64,000 nucleotides of DNA, from the NCBI GenBank assembly GCA_030323885.1, contig CM059193.1, positions 73,197,543 through 73,261,542 of the forward strand, given 5' to 3'. The notes below the pieces were generated by a model that made no database searches, had not been told where the DNA came from, and worked only from the letters and a program-made list of their open reading frames with translations. This DNA is from Branchipolynoe longqiensis (lineage: Eukaryota; Annelida; Polychaeta; Phyllodocida; Polynoidae). Shown here one piece after another: positions 41,838 to 53,054 of the stretch. Made by a program: the position numbers and the translations under genes. Within the stretch, counting starts at the first letter, position 1. Each line of letters starts with the position of its first letter.

Positions 41838-42108
41838 GATCCTGCTCAGTGGACCTTTTTGCAGTTTAGGCTATTTTCCATTCCAATCCGCTATTAGGCT
41901 ATTTTCCATTCTAATCCGCTACTGGTTCATCAAAGGCTGTGGTATGTGTTGTCCTGTTTGTGGGAAAGTGCATACAACGGAAAGAGCAGCCTATCTGGCG
42001 GCAGCGGGTTTCATCCAAAGTAATGTGTCAGAATGACAATATGTTTGGCATCCAATAGCCGATGATACGAAAATCAATGTGCTCGAGAGGCATTGTTAAG
42101 TAAAACAG
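41838..42108 (+). mobile_element. SINE S4 copy
   Basis: TGGTTCATCAAAGGCTGTGG, GTTTGTGGGAAAGTGCATAC, CATCCAATAGCCGATGATAC and GTTAAGTAAAACAG in order. A short internal duplication (TAGGCTATTTTCCATTC) is present. The TCCCTTGCTG core is lost. Confidence 0.75.
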
Positions 42109-42385
42109 TCTGGTTCCCGGTCGAGTCAAACCAATGACTTAAAAATGTATAGTTGTCGCTTCCTAGCCTGGTGCTCGGCAATATTAAGATAGGGCAAGGA
42201 CTGGTTAGCTTGGTGTCAGGATAATGTGACTGAGTGGGATATTAGGTCATGGTGCTGGCGGCCTGATTTCCCAGTGGGGCAGCACTATAAAATCGCCATG
42301 AGTGCATACTGTCACAAGTCGGTACCCGTCCTGATATGACCTTAGATGTTGCTAGGACGTAAAACAACAACAAACAAACAACAAA
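42108..42385 (+). mobile_element. SINE S1 copy
   Basis: GGTTCCCGGTCGAGTCAAAC to ACAACAACAAACAAACAACA; well preserved apart from the head. Confidence 0.85.
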
Positions 42386-42426
42386 CTTAAATAAAACAGG
42401 CTTTACTTTTTCTACCTGCACTGTCC

Positions 42427-42570
42427 ACGGCCCAAGCTGCTCTGGCCTTGTGGTCAGTTCAGCCAGCCACTGCCTTACTCCCACTGTGCTAAGAATAGGG
42501 TGACATGGTTTGCGGGTGGGGTGATATTGGAGGTGTCATTAAGCATATATCGTAATGGGGGGGGGGGGGT
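42427..42570. repeat. Direct repeat flanking SINE S2, copy 1
   Basis: CAAGCTGCTCTGGCCTTGTG and GTGCTAAGAATAGGGTGACA, repeated at 42988-43117. Confidence 0.75.
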
Positions 42571-42689
42571 TGATGACATTTATAATTCAGTTCCCATGGC
42601 CATATAGCGAATGGTAGACAGGAAGCGTAAACACTTATTTGTCTCTCTTTTGGGGGGGGGGGGGGGGGTACATTAGTTGTCCCAAGCAG

Positions 42690-42972
42690 GGGAAATCCCA
42701 GTCACAGACGACTGGTCTTCCCCACTCCACTGCTGGTCGATAGAAAGCCCGAGCCTACACTTTTTCCGACCCAAGGGATTTTTAACCTCCCACTCAACAT
42801 AGACATGGTATGAGAGCAACCGGCCTTTGATGACGCTGTAAGTTATACACAGCGGTGGAAATCCAAATTGGCAGAGCTGGGGGCACGGGGAATCGAACCG
42901 CCGACCCTCAGATTAGGAGTCTGTCCCAGAAAAAGTCAGACATTCTGACCACTCCGCCACAGAGAATGCCAT
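42690..42972 (-). mobile_element. SINE S2 copy
   Basis: Inverse of 39865-40164: B box (GGAATCGAACC on plus) near 42890-42900, head near 42955-42970, 3' GGAAGACCAGTCGTCTG near 42700-42720. A G-run precedes it. Confidence 0.85.
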
Positions 42973-42987
42973 GCACTGATCCAGATC

Positions 42988-43117
42988 CAAGCTGCTCTGG
43001 CCTTGTGGTAGTTTATCTACACCCTGCCCTATGCCCACTGTGCTAAGAATATGGTGACATGGTTGGCGAGTGGGGTGTATTGGAGGTGTCATTAAGTACA
43101 TATATAGTGATGGGGGG
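42988..43117. repeat. Direct repeat flanking SINE S2, copy 2
   Basis: Second copy of 42427-42570, with the same TGTCATTAAG...TGATGGGGGG end. Confidence 0.75.
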
Positions 43118-43150
43118 GATTTATGCTTTCCAAAATGGAAAAGAACTGAA

Positions 43151-43292
43151 GAAAGCAATATACAGTAAAACCTCTCTAAATCGTCCGACCATGGAACCGG
43201 CTTTAAATGTGGTCCATTTAGGGAGGTGGGAGGTTTGGGGAGGTTTTACTGTATATTGCTATAGTGGTCGGTTAGAGAGGCTTTACTGTAAT
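43151..43292. mobile_element. Pogo/mariner-like mini-MITE plus extra end
   Basis: TACAGTAAAACCTCTCTAAA to GGGGAGGTTTTACTGTA (43151-43244), 94 bp; a third terminus GTCGGTTAGAGAGGCTTTAC TGTA follows at 43268-43292. Confidence 0.75.
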
Positions 43293-43374
43293 TAGAGAGC
43301 ACCTTGGTCATATGAGAATGCAACAGGCTAGACACAGACCGAGAATACATTACATGAACATGTGAACAACCGGC

Positions 43375-43443
43375 ATTATTAGGATAGGGCAAGGACGTGT
43401 TGGCTCAGTGTCAGGATAATGTGACTGAGTGGGATATCATGTC
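43375..43443 (+). mobile_element. SINE S1 fragment cut by LTR
   Basis: CGGCATTATTAGGATAGGGC to GTGGGATATCATGTCA, then LTR sequence begins. Confidence 0.7.
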
Positions 43444-43535
43444 AGTGCCAGTTTATTGGAATACGATTCACCATGTCACTTGTACCTGTGACCACCGCCA
43501 CTGGTACCGGCCTGCGCTTGTATACATATACTACA
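43444..43535 (-). mobile_element. Orphan LTR fragment of the Ty3/gypsy at 56918
   Basis: GTGCCAGTTTATTGGAATAC...GCTTGTATACATATACTACA matches the two LTRs at 56918-57051 and 62058-62199 and ends at the same base. About 40 bp at its low-coordinate end are missing. Confidence 0.85.
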
Positions 43536-43843
43536 ACACCCACACCCACCACAAACCACCCACACCCACCACCAACCACCCACACCCACCACCAATCACC
43601 CACCACAAACCACCCACAACCACCACCAACCACCCACACCCACCACCAACCACCCACACCCACCACAAACCACCCACACCCACCACCAACCACCCACACC
43701 CACCACCAACCACCAATCACCCACACCCAACACCAACCACCCACCACCAACCACCCACACCCACACCCACCAACCACCCACACCCAACACCAACCACCCA
43801 CCACCAACCACCCACACCCACACCCACCAACCATCCACACCCA
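43536..43843. repeat. (CCACCCACA)n microsatellite up to gap
   Basis: CACCCACACCCACCACCAAC units run from the LTR end into the gap. Confidence 0.95.
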
Positions 43844-44343
43844 NNNNNNNNNNNNNNNNNNNNNNNNNNNNNNNNNNNNNNNNNNNNNNNNNNNNNNNNN
43901 NNNNNNNNNNNNNNNNNNNNNNNNNNNNNNNNNNNNNNNNNNNNNNNNNNNNNNNNNNNNNNNNNNNNNNNNNNNNNNNNNNNNNNNNNNNNNNNNNNNN
44001 NNNNNNNNNNNNNNNNNNNNNNNNNNNNNNNNNNNNNNNNNNNNNNNNNNNNNNNNNNNNNNNNNNNNNNNNNNNNNNNNNNNNNNNNNNNNNNNNNNNN
44101 NNNNNNNNNNNNNNNNNNNNNNNNNNNNNNNNNNNNNNNNNNNNNNNNNNNNNNNNNNNNNNNNNNNNNNNNNNNNNNNNNNNNNNNNNNNNNNNNNNNN
44201 NNNNNNNNNNNNNNNNNNNNNNNNNNNNNNNNNNNNNNNNNNNNNNNNNNNNNNNNNNNNNNNNNNNNNNNNNNNNNNNNNNNNNNNNNNNNNNNNNNNN
44301 NNNNNNNNNNNNNNNNNNNNNNNNNNNNNNNNNNNNNNNNNNN
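43844..44343. other. Assembly gap, 500 N
   Basis: Exactly 500 N between a C/A-rich and a G-rich simple repeat. Very long frames crossing it are not genes. Confidence 0.95.
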
Positions 44344-44950
44344 TGAGAGCACTGGGTAAGGTGGATGAGGAGAGAGATAGGGAGAGGGAAGGGTGGGATG
44401 GGATGGGGAAGGGGAGGGGGAAGGGGAGGGGAAGGGCGGTGAGGCCGGGGGAGGTAGGGTCGGAGGGGGCGGGGGAGGGGGGGAGGTGTGGGTGTGGAGA
44501 GCACTGGGTAAGGTGGATGAGGAGGGAAGATAGGGAGAAGCGTGGGGAGGGGGAAGGGGAGGGGAAGAGTGGTGGGCTGGAGAGGGTGGGACGGAGGAGT
44601 GAGGGAAGAGGGTGGATGGGCAGGGCGGAGGGTGGGGGAGGGAGGGGGGGGAAAGGGCAGTGAGGCGGGGGGAAGGAGGGGGAGGTGTGGTGTGAGAGCA
44701 CTGGGTAAGGTGGATGAGGAGGGAGATAGGGAGAGGGAAGGGTGGGGATGGGAGGGGGAAGGGGAGGGGAAGGGTGGTGAGGCTGGGGGAGGGTGAGAGG
44801 GAGGGGGGAGGGGTGGAAGGGGAGTGGGGGAAGGGGAGGGGAAGGGCGGTGAGGCCGGGAGGAGGTAGGGTCGGAGGGAGCGGAGGGTGAGAGGGAGGGG
44901 GAAAGAGCGGGGGAGGGCAGGGAAATGAGGGAAGGCGGGGCAGAGGGAGG
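44344..44950. repeat. G-rich minisatellite, units of about 150-195 bp
   Basis: GAGAGCACTGGGTAAGGTGG then ATGAGGAG starts units at about 44345, 44498 and 44692; between them GGGGAAGGGGAGGGG-type runs. Likely to form G-quadruplexes and to have caused the gap. Confidence 0.9.
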
Positions 44951-45298
44951 TGGGGACCAGGCAGTAGGTGCAACATCGGCCAAATCCAAATGACAGGCAA
45001 TCTCTCTTTTTTAATTTTAAACTCACCCTCTCGCCTTGTATGTTTTTACATGTGAAACACCAGCCAGCAGCCAGGCTGACCAAACACACCACAAGATGGC
45101 ACTGCAAAATTTACATTACCACGAGAGAGTTAGGAAGTGAGCTGTCTTAGTGTTATAGGGTCTTTGCTATTACTGTCTTGCGGCGAAAACAAGTCCTTAG
45201 ACTTAACAGTTATGGGCAGTATAAATACACCATCACAAAACACAAAAAAAGGCAACACCCAAAAAAGTGTTCCCCGTGACCCGAGCGTCGATACTTAC

Positions 45299-45896
45299 CC
45301 AGAAACCCCAGAAATCGGTTGATCTTTTCCTCCTCGGCAGGGTAGCGGGTCCGGCCTATCACAGCTATCTCACACGGCACCTCTTGATTCAACAAACATG
45401 ACGCTGTCGACAAGGATCTATTCACTAGCAACGCCTCCTGACTCCCGGACCTACCTATTTGCTCTATATGTTTTTGGATTTCTGTCTCTTCTTGTTCTGA
45501 CAAATTCGACTTCCTCACGGGACTCTCACATTTCCTGACGGAGGCGCTGGGGCAGGTTGTGACGTTCGTTGTGGCGCCACCTGGTAGCAGTCTGTACTTA
45601 ATGCTTGGATGCAACAGATGGCGCCCTTCAAGGGGAACACTGAGCAGTACTTCCGGTAGTTTCCCCAGCTCTACGACTGGCACCCTGTTCTCCTCGGGTG
45701 GTGGATAAACAACAATGGAAGGAATGGAGTAATGAACTCTATTCTCATGTTGGCTGCGTGAGTTGCTGTGCTCGCTATTGCTGATGAGGTTTTGGAAGTG
45801 TATATTTGATAACTCGAGTTGTTCCTGTGCATTCTCCACATGCACAGGATATTGTCGACCCGTGAACCACTCCCATTTTAATTTGTAGCGATCCAT
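45299..45896 (-). CDS. First coding exon of an unrecognised gene
   Basis: From an ATG at 45896 (context GTGAAATGG, A at -3) 199 codons are open, ending at a perfect donor (G|GTAAGT, intron from 45298). The frame runs on into the intron to 45210 only by chance. The protein begins MDRYKLKWEWFTGRQYPVHV and ends near GRTRYPAEEEKINRFLGFLG. It is hydrophilic, without signal peptide, membrane segment or repeat, and has a Pro/Glu patch (VYPPPEENRVPVVELGKLPE). No domain recognised. Composition is unlike the low-complexity frames nearby. The next exon should lie below 45200, possibly beyond the gap; I could not find it. A real but unknown protein gene is likelier than chance. Confidence 0.55.
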
Positions 45897-46685
45897 TTCA
45901 CTCTTAACAGTAACACTGTCACTGGTGTCCTTATCCTATATTCGCGTGCCTGGCTTTACATTTCTCCTGCATTAGCTTATTAACCAGAGGTCAGTTACAA
46001 TTAGTCTGTTCACGTACCTGGTGTAAATAAGGCATGAGAGCGACCACCGTAGACAGATCGCCATCATCACCACTCACATTGTGTCGGTCCAAGCAAGGGG
46101 TGACCTAGTGAAAGGAAGGGGAAGCCAATTACAGTATACATACCTCACCCAGAAACAAATGAATCCGGTATCAAAATCTCTCCAAACACACCGTGCTCAG
46201 TTGCTTCAGTTCATGCAACCAAGCCTGTGGGGGAGAATCTTGAGGTATATGATGTATGAATGACATCAGGAGTGGGATTCCCTCATCACATGACTTAGAG
46301 GGGTTCCCCACAGACAGGGAAATCGATTGAAACCGCCAAAATGGCAGCCGCAGAAAGTCTATTAATTTCCATGATTTAAAACAATTATTCACACAAAAAA
46401 TAGCAAGTTATGATGAATAGACATTTGAACTTTATATTTCGCATTTTAGATTGCAAATTCTGACATTTGTTATCTATAGGGCTGTCTAGAAGCCTTGTCG
46501 GTGCTGCTGGACTAACTACAACACAGCAGGAGCAACCAACCTCAGTACTCCCCCCCCCCCCCACCCACACACACACACATATGCAGTTGCATAAACTGAA
46601 AACCTGCAATGGTATGCTTGGAGAGCATTTGTCAGAGTACGTCCATGTATGAGTGGCCTATACTGGGTCCGTTTAAACCATTACA
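45897..46685. other. Upstream region of the unknown minus-strand gene
   Basis: Would hold its promoter and 5' UTR. A possible minus-strand donor lies near 46140 (GGTGAGGTATGTATAC). A C-run and (CA)n sit at 46549-46580. Confidence 0.3.
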
Positions 46686-47041
46686 GTTGGTTGTTGGAGT
46701 TTTAAGTCCTGGCAACATCTAAGGTCATATCAGGACAGGTACCGACTTGTGACAGTGTGCCCTGATGGCAAATTTATAGTACTGCCCCGCTAGGAGACCA
46801 GGCCACCAGCACCATGACCTGATATCCAACTGAGTCACATTATCCTTACACTGAGCCAACCAGTCCTTGTCCTATCCTAATAATGCCGAGCACCAAGCTA
46901 GGAATTGTTAAGTCAATGGCTTGACTCGACCAGGGTTCGAACCCATGGGTTCTAATCCTACAATGTCCCAAAACTACCATAATAGTGCTGAGCAGACATA
47001 CACCAAAACTGGACGAACTCATTCGGCCATCTTGGCTGGTG
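46686..47041 (-). mobile_element. SINE S1 copy, with head
   Basis: Inverse S1: tail TTGGAGTTTTAAGTCCTGGC, B-box region CAGGGTTCGAACCCATGGGT (46932), head to 47041 (CATTCGGCCATCTTGGCTGG). About 40 extra bases separate B box and head. Confidence 0.8.
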
Positions 47042-47055
47042 CACATGCACTCTAT

Positions 47056-47649
47056 AGCCGTGTTCACACGGGCAATGTAAATCGATTCGTAGAAATCGAC
47101 TTGCCTAGTTCGACGCACATTTCCCGTGTGAACGGGCGTCTGAGTCGAATTAGGGCTGAATCGATTTCTGTGATGCCAATACTGTAAACCACTTGTGGAG
47201 GTCGATTACGTCAGTCGATTTCTGTGAATCGATTTATTTTGCCCGTGTGGACGCACTGAGGCGGATTAAGGACGTCACACGCATGCGCAGTCGAGACCTT
47301 AGTTTGTTGACTTTCCAGTCGATCAAAAGCGCATATTATAGAGTTTAGTCTATGAAACTGCTAGCTGTGCACAGATATTTTTTTCATCATTTATTTTTAG
47401 GGTTTCACTGCCCAGCAGAAGTTTTGGCCGTTCCAAACCAATACGATTCAGTACATACATATCTAGGTCGAACCTACTCTCTCGTGGCGACGTCGCCTAA
47501 CCGAAAATTGGCACTGGTCAGACTGGACTTGCTCATGCGCAGATATCGATTTCCGGTCCAAGTACTGCCCCTGTTAACGGGCCGCTAATTCGACTCCTAG
47601 TATTCGCCTTGGCTGAATCGCTTTACTTTTTCCCCGTGTGAACACGGCT
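47056..47649. mobile_element. Harbinger-like MITE (AGCCGTGTTCACAC ends)
   Basis: TAT stands on both sides (47053-47055 and 47650-47652). Ends AGCCGTGTTCACACGGGCAA and inverse. Subterminal words are AATCGATT/CGACTT types, but the core CGCATGCGCAGTCGAGACCT...GGCCGTTCCAAACCAATACG is that of 5142-5756. So the core is kept while the subterminal arms differ. Confidence 0.8.
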
Positions 47650-47859
47650 TATGAAGGCTGGTATGCAAGTGGTTTATTAGGTTCTGCCCCTGTGTGCACT
47701 CTCTGGATGCCTGCCTTGGCTGCCACCGTGCCCGGCACCTGTGATTCTATACATACAATAGGTAGTGATAGGTAGGTAGCCTTGTGCAGCACTGACAATG
47801 GAGGCATTCAACTCAGACCTTTCCATCCGCAAAATTTAGGCTCCGCCCACCTGCGCAGT
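47650..47859. other. Spacer
   Basis: Nothing recognised. Confidence 0.4.
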
Positions 47860-48090
47860 GAACTAGGCCGACGGTGGCCGCGCCCTTGGGCCAACGGTGG
47901 CAAACCGCCGTCGGGCCTACATTGTTTTGTCCACTGACCGTTGGCCCAACGGTGGCAAGCCACCCATACCAGCATATGCCGCCGTTGGCCCAACAGTGGC
48001 CTGACAGCGTTTGCCACCCATGGCAGCATACGCTGCTGTTGGCCCAATGGTGGCCGCACTGTCAGATAACACAGAGCCCATATAGGGTCC
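47860..48090. repeat. GGCC(C/A)ACGGTGGC repeat block 1
   Basis: TTGGGCCAACGGTGGCAAAC-type words repeat five times, followed by GTCAGATAACACAGAGCC, which is inverted at the far end of block 2. Confidence 0.65.
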
Positions 48091-48524
48091 ATATGGGTTA
48101 CATTGTGGGCCCCATATACATGGAGAAGATATATGTTTCCTGTGTCACAAAAGCAGTTGCCACAGATGGCACTGGAGGAGTAAACCCCAATTTTAGAAAA
48201 TCAGTTTAATATCATAGAGGTGCATGCACCTCATATTAGATATTAGATATTAGATATCTTGGCTAAAAAGCTAAGCTAAGAAGTGCTGACTACTAAACAA
48301 AACCCAGCACTCCTCACTAAATCACTTTTGCAATGAAAATGGTGTTTCATGAGCACTGGCGGGCATTTGTAACTTCAAACTCTACTGACCTGTTCCAAAA
48401 GCAACCGTATTACACCTCACCTATGGTTGTAATTTTAACATCCTTCTCAACCATATCTTGTTAACGCTTGATGGATGGGGGAGGCTCTGTAGTTGCCTGC
48501 CTATTGGTATGTCATAACGCCGGT
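48091..48524. other. Spacer between repeat blocks
   Basis: TTAGATA triplication near 48235-48260; nothing else recognised. Confidence 0.4.
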
Positions 48525-49840
48525 GGCCCTACAGTGGAAAATGCATGGCAACCAGTGGCAGACCACCACCGTCGGGCCGACGGTGGCAAATATGTGGAAA
48601 ATGAATGGCAACCAGCGGCGGGCCACATTGGGGCTGTCACATTATGACGCATCGCGCAAATGTACGGCGACGGGATACGTCGTTATGCATTACATGTGCG
48701 CTAGGCGTGCGTTGGTATACATCAATGTACGTCGACGCTCATCGACATACACCAGCATGCATCAGGGGGTCAGCAAAGGTTTGTGCATGCACACAACTTT
48801 AGACGTACGACAACACATGGGTGCTTATGTTATGCCAACATTAGGCATACGTCAAGATATGTTAGACATGCGTTGGAGGAACGTCGTTTTTATGTTGTCC
48901 TACGTTGACTTTCATTCCTCTGACGGAGAGCGTTCAGTCTGCGCGTTGGCAACATAATGCCAATGTATGACGACGTTGTTCTAACGTATGCATAGCCTAT
49001 GGCGGAGGCGCGGTTGGCGTTTCTCCGCCGTGTCTCGACATATTTGACGTATAGGGCGCGCATCTGGTGCTCGCTTAACGTATATAATGTTCACTGGCGT
49101 TCTGCGCCGTGAGCGTGTTGTGGGTGGGTCAGGTGCCCCGCGCATGTTGGCATGCATTACTCATGCATTACGCCAACGGCGCGCGCACTGGGTGCACGCT
49201 GACACAACACTGAAATGTGCTGGACTGTCATTGGACATGCATCTCTCATGTGCTGGCACTACGATCTCATACGTTGTGCAACATGTTTAATGGTCACTAG
49301 CAGAACGTTCGAAGCGCGTTATGCCAATGCTAGGTAAATGCCGCACGCGCGAGAGGCGCATTAGCCACATGTTGGGCCAAACGTTTTTTGTTTTTTTTTC
49401 TCGTGTATCGACATACGTTACCACTACGTCAGACCAATGCTATGCTTATCTTCACTATGTTGCGCTGAAGTCTAACTTTTCCCCCCGCACCGACAAGTTT
49501 GACGCATCTCGACGTAAAAAAGTGATTTTACGCATTGGCGTGCTTGCGAGATCCATCATAGTGTGACAGGGGTATAAAACGAATGGCAAAGAGCGGCGGA
49601 CCACCACCGGTGGCCCGATGATGGCCCGACGATGGAAAATGTGTGCAAAAAGAATGGCAACGAGCGGCGGGCCACCATCAGTCGACGGTGGCCCGACGGT
49701 GGCAAATATGGTCAAAAAGAATGGCAAAAAGCGGCGGACCACCACCGTCAGCCCGATGGTGGAAAATGTGTGGCGACCGTGGGACCAATAGCCAACGTCG
49801 GCCCGACGGCTCTGTGCTATCTGTGATTCGATTCATATGT
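48525..49840. mobile_element. GGCCCGACGGTGGC palindromic element, block 2
   Basis: Units of about 60 bp (GGCCCGACGGTGGCAAATAT, GGAAAATGAATGGCAACC) end with GACGGCTCTGTGCTATCTG, inverse of the end near 48070. Interrupted by the element at 48628-49577. Possibly one large palindromic DNA transposon with block 1. Confidence 0.5.
48628..49577. mobile_element. Nested Harbinger-style element (GGGCTGTCACATTATGACG)
   Basis: About 950 bp. Left GGGGCTGTCACATTATGACG, inverse of right ACCCCTGTCACACTATGATG. The interior is made of ACGT/CGTACGTC-like words. It splits the GGCCCGACGG repeat after GGCGGGCCAC. The 154-codon frame inside (48493-48957) is not a gene. A fragment lies at 11437. Confidence 0.6.
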
Positions 49841-49929
49841 ATAGAAACCAACTTCCGGTCCAAGTCGGATAGGAATTTGTAAAGAAATATTTGTATAAGC
49901 GTATAGAAAGGCCCAGTCGAATACGTCCA

Positions 49930-50262
49930 ATGTTGCCAACCTGGAGGTTCAGAGAATCCTACCCGAATGGGGGCAGCCACAAGCTTGTTAGCGAGGTTTG
50001 GGGACATGCCGCCCCCCCCACCCCCCGAATTATTTTTGTAATGGGTTATTTGAGGGTAATTCCTTATGTTTTAGCATATGTACTAATGATATTTATCTGT
50101 ATTTAATCAAAAGTACACTGCAGTATAGGAAATGAATTCGACAAAAAACAAAAAAAATAGTAACCAAAACATTCTCGTGAGGTGACTCGTGAGGTGACAG
50201 ATCAGAACCTTCAGTTTCCGTGACTCTCACGGGAATTTCGTGAGAGTTAGCAACACTGCACT
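49930..50262. mobile_element. Possible TIR element (TGTTGCCAAC ends)
   Basis: AATGTTGCCAACCT at the left and AGAGTTAGCAACACT at the right are roughly inverted; TCTCACGGGAATTTCGTGAGA forms a hairpin near the right end. Weak. Confidence 0.3.
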
Positions 50263-50369
50263 GGCAGTCCAGTCCTATTGACCAATTTCATATGACGTTA
50301 GCACATGTATTTAGGTCAGTGCGCGCGCTGCTTGGCTGCAGGACATCATCTGGTCACACTGCAAACTCA

Positions 50370-50480
50370 ATGGCTGTGAGGAATCTTCATCGAGAAAAGG
50401 TGAAATATCTCTAAAACCACACCACCTAGAAACGTATCGCTTGGTACACATATAGAAAACATATTCAACGAATAGATTAT
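50370..50480 (-). repeat. Inverted copy of the 210-bp unit of 1271-2052
   Basis: Inverse strand reads TGTGTACCAAGCGATACGTT, GGTGGTGTGGTTTTAGAGAT and TATTTCACCTTTTC as in the first unit at 1440-1520. Confidence 0.7.
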
Positions 50481-50484
50481 GTGT

Positions 50485-51190
50485 ATTGTGCATGTTATAT
50501 AATAACATGAGTAATTCATAACATATGGATACCTCGCATCTATAGACTTACTTGGGTTGCCAAATAGTAAACTAGAAATGAAGAAATGGGTTAAAAACTC
50601 ACAACATAGAGTTTGTTGAATATCTCTTTAATTTGTAAAGTATGCTGATAAACAAAAGAAATTAAACAAATTCAAAGTCATCTTATAGTTAACAAACTAA
50701 AAATTTAGAGAACCCAGATAAAATTCATTTTGGCTACATGTGATATAATAACATAAGTAATTCTTATACACAGAGCTATTTGTATTTACTGACTAGATTG
50801 GGCTTCTAAATAATATAAATAGATAGACTGGGTAAACTCATATTATAGAAATCATTGTTTGGTAGTTTCAACAAACAAAAATTCAAATACCTTGCTGCAA
50901 ATTATTTGCTGAGATCTATAAACAGAGAAATTAAACAAATTCAAAGTTGGGTCTACCAAACTGCTAGTGGATAATCTCAAAGAATTAGAGAACCCAGATA
51001 TATAAGAACATTTCTCTACACTGTGCATGTTATATAATATCATCAGTAATTCATCGACATAGAATTTAATTCCTATCTATTGTTCTTTATTAAACTGCCA
51101 AGCAAATCTGCTGAAATTGATGAACTCACAACATAGAGTGTTTCTAACTATTAAAAATTGAAGTTGCTAAAGTAATCTAAACAAAATTGA
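50485..51190. repeat. Tandem repeat, unit about 250-280 bp, 2.6 copies
   Basis: Units start near 50488, 50740 and 51022 with CATGTTATATAATAACATGAGTAATTC and share GAAATTAAACAAATTCAAAG and TTAGAGAACCCAGATA. Confidence 0.75.
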
Positions 51191-51765
51191 ATGCGGTGCC
51201 ATAGCCACTCATCTCAAATCTGTGATCCTGGGATTGTGCATCTGGGTTGCTAGGTCTGGTAGTGAGGACACATTCATGTCTCTAAGTCTTAGCAATCATA
51301 TCAAAATGTCAAAATAATATCCAAGGAAACTCATAGTATATATAGAGGTGAAACCTTAGGATCTGCAACTCACTTTGTTCTGGCAATCATACAGTGAACA
51401 CCTGTTAGGCTTTCTTCCCCGCCCTCCCTCCCTCTTGTTCTTATGGTCTGACTACTAGGGCTGAGTGTTAGAGGTATTCGGTTGAGTTAAACCCGGAACT
51501 TTGAGTGTGTGTATAAATAAACTAGCTTGTGTTTATTTATAGATATGAATAATACTGACATGTGGTATAGTATTTACGTATACTTACAAATGAATGATTG
51601 TACAAACCTATACTGTTACAAATGATCTTGAAGATGTAAATAAATTATAAATTTATTCCCAGTCCAGTCTTTTGTTATGAATTATAATTAATTATAATAA
51701 TATAAATAACGAAGCATATACAAGTTTTCATTATATTTATTATTACTGTTGTACCTATATATTAT
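51191..51765. other. AT-rich spacer upstream of retroelement ORF
   Basis: No repeat or gene recognised; may be the 5' UTR or an LTR of the element that follows. Confidence 0.35.
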
Positions 51766-52745
51766 GTGTTAGGAGTCGCGCACCAACCCTCTACGGGGCG
51801 TGCGAATGGGGCGCTACCTGTACAGCGCCAGGATTGTATCACTTCTGTTATAATTTTCTTTGAGGATGGCATGCATAACATACGGCCGAAAAAACAAAGA
51901 AGCAATGTGCGTAAAACTACAGCGTACACCAAAGAGGGCAAGACAGGTTGCTTCAAATTGAACAAGGAAGGTGGCTGTAGTAGAATCGACGAAAATTGTA
52001 ATTTTGGGCATTGTTTAAAATGTGGCAGTAAAAGAAATATAACTGCTAAAAAGACTGACAAGTTAATACATGCATCGGAAATACTGTTGTTAATAACAAT
52101 AATGGTGCATTGCATGACAAATTGCCTAACTATATTGCTAAAAATAATGCTAGTATTTTCGTTGATAATACCATTTCTGTTGATAGGAATGGGAAAAGAA
52201 AGGTCAATGGACAGCAGTATAATGTTGGCAAGGAGGACGTATTGCTTAGGTCACATGAAAATAACAATGTATGTGAACAGGTTGATATATCAGTCAGACA
52301 CTCAGAGCAGCATAACACTGTCGATAAATTTCAGCATAACCACGTGCCTAATGGGCCACGGCCTATTACCGGTAGGTATGTTACATGTGCGTCACCCGCA
52401 AGGCAATTAGTGGGTGACCCTGATAAGGTTAAAAATAATTGGGGTGAACATGTGGTATGCAAGACTCAATTAGAACCAAGGTGTGTAAGCCAAGTTAACA
52501 AAATAGGGTCGAATGTTGACAATGATATAATAAAAAATGTTGCATGTGCTATGAATACACAGATAAAGTGTCAGGAATGCAAAGTGAACCAGCAAATAAT
52601 TAGAGATAATATTGTTGAATCAAATGAGACTAATGGAGATAGCCAAGTTAGCAGAATATGGCATTATTGGATTAATAATCATAATGGCAATAAAGACGAC
52701 ATGTTTTACGTCGAGAGAATGAGAGAGGATTGTCGATATTGCTGA
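51766..52745 (+). pseudogene. Retroelement gag/ORF1-like coding region, frameshifted
   Basis: The first frame (to about 52085) carries a zinc-finger-like CFKLNKEGGCSRIDENCNFG followed by HCLKC (C-x8-C-x6-C-x3-H). The second frame, to 52745, is Asn-rich (PNYIAKNNASIFVDNTISVD). The two join by one frameshift near 52085, giving about 300 codons. The start is not clear (no good ATG; GTG at 51766). The knuckle suits a retroelement nucleocapsid or LINE ORF1 type. Its continuation may be the frame at 56306-56486, beyond the GC-rich insertion. Confidence 0.5.
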
Positions 52746-53054
52746 GGCAATATGGGTAATTCGGGATAGAGGCAGATGCCCCCCCCCCTTCCTACCGCCC
52801 TCCCCCGCCTCTCCCCTACCCACCTAACTCTCCCGTACCCTCCCGTACCTCCAGGCGCCATACCTCCTGGCGGCGCCCCCATCGCCCTGCGCTGGTGCCG
52901 CCGCTGGTACCCTTCCCCCCCCCTTCCCCCCCCTTCACTTCCGCCCTCCCCAAACTCCTCCCACTTCTATGCAAGACGCCCGACCGCCAAGACCTCTTTC
53001 TCACGCTTCCTGGCTGCTCTCCACGACCTACCAAGCCCGCACTACTGCGACACC

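Noticed and set aside
43397..45107. Frames of 300-515 codons across the second gap
   Set aside because: They include 500 N and simple repeats on both sides, so they are not evidence of coding.
48493..49290. 154- and 67-codon frames
   Set aside because: They lie inside a TIR element made of short inverted words; no known domain and no codon structure.
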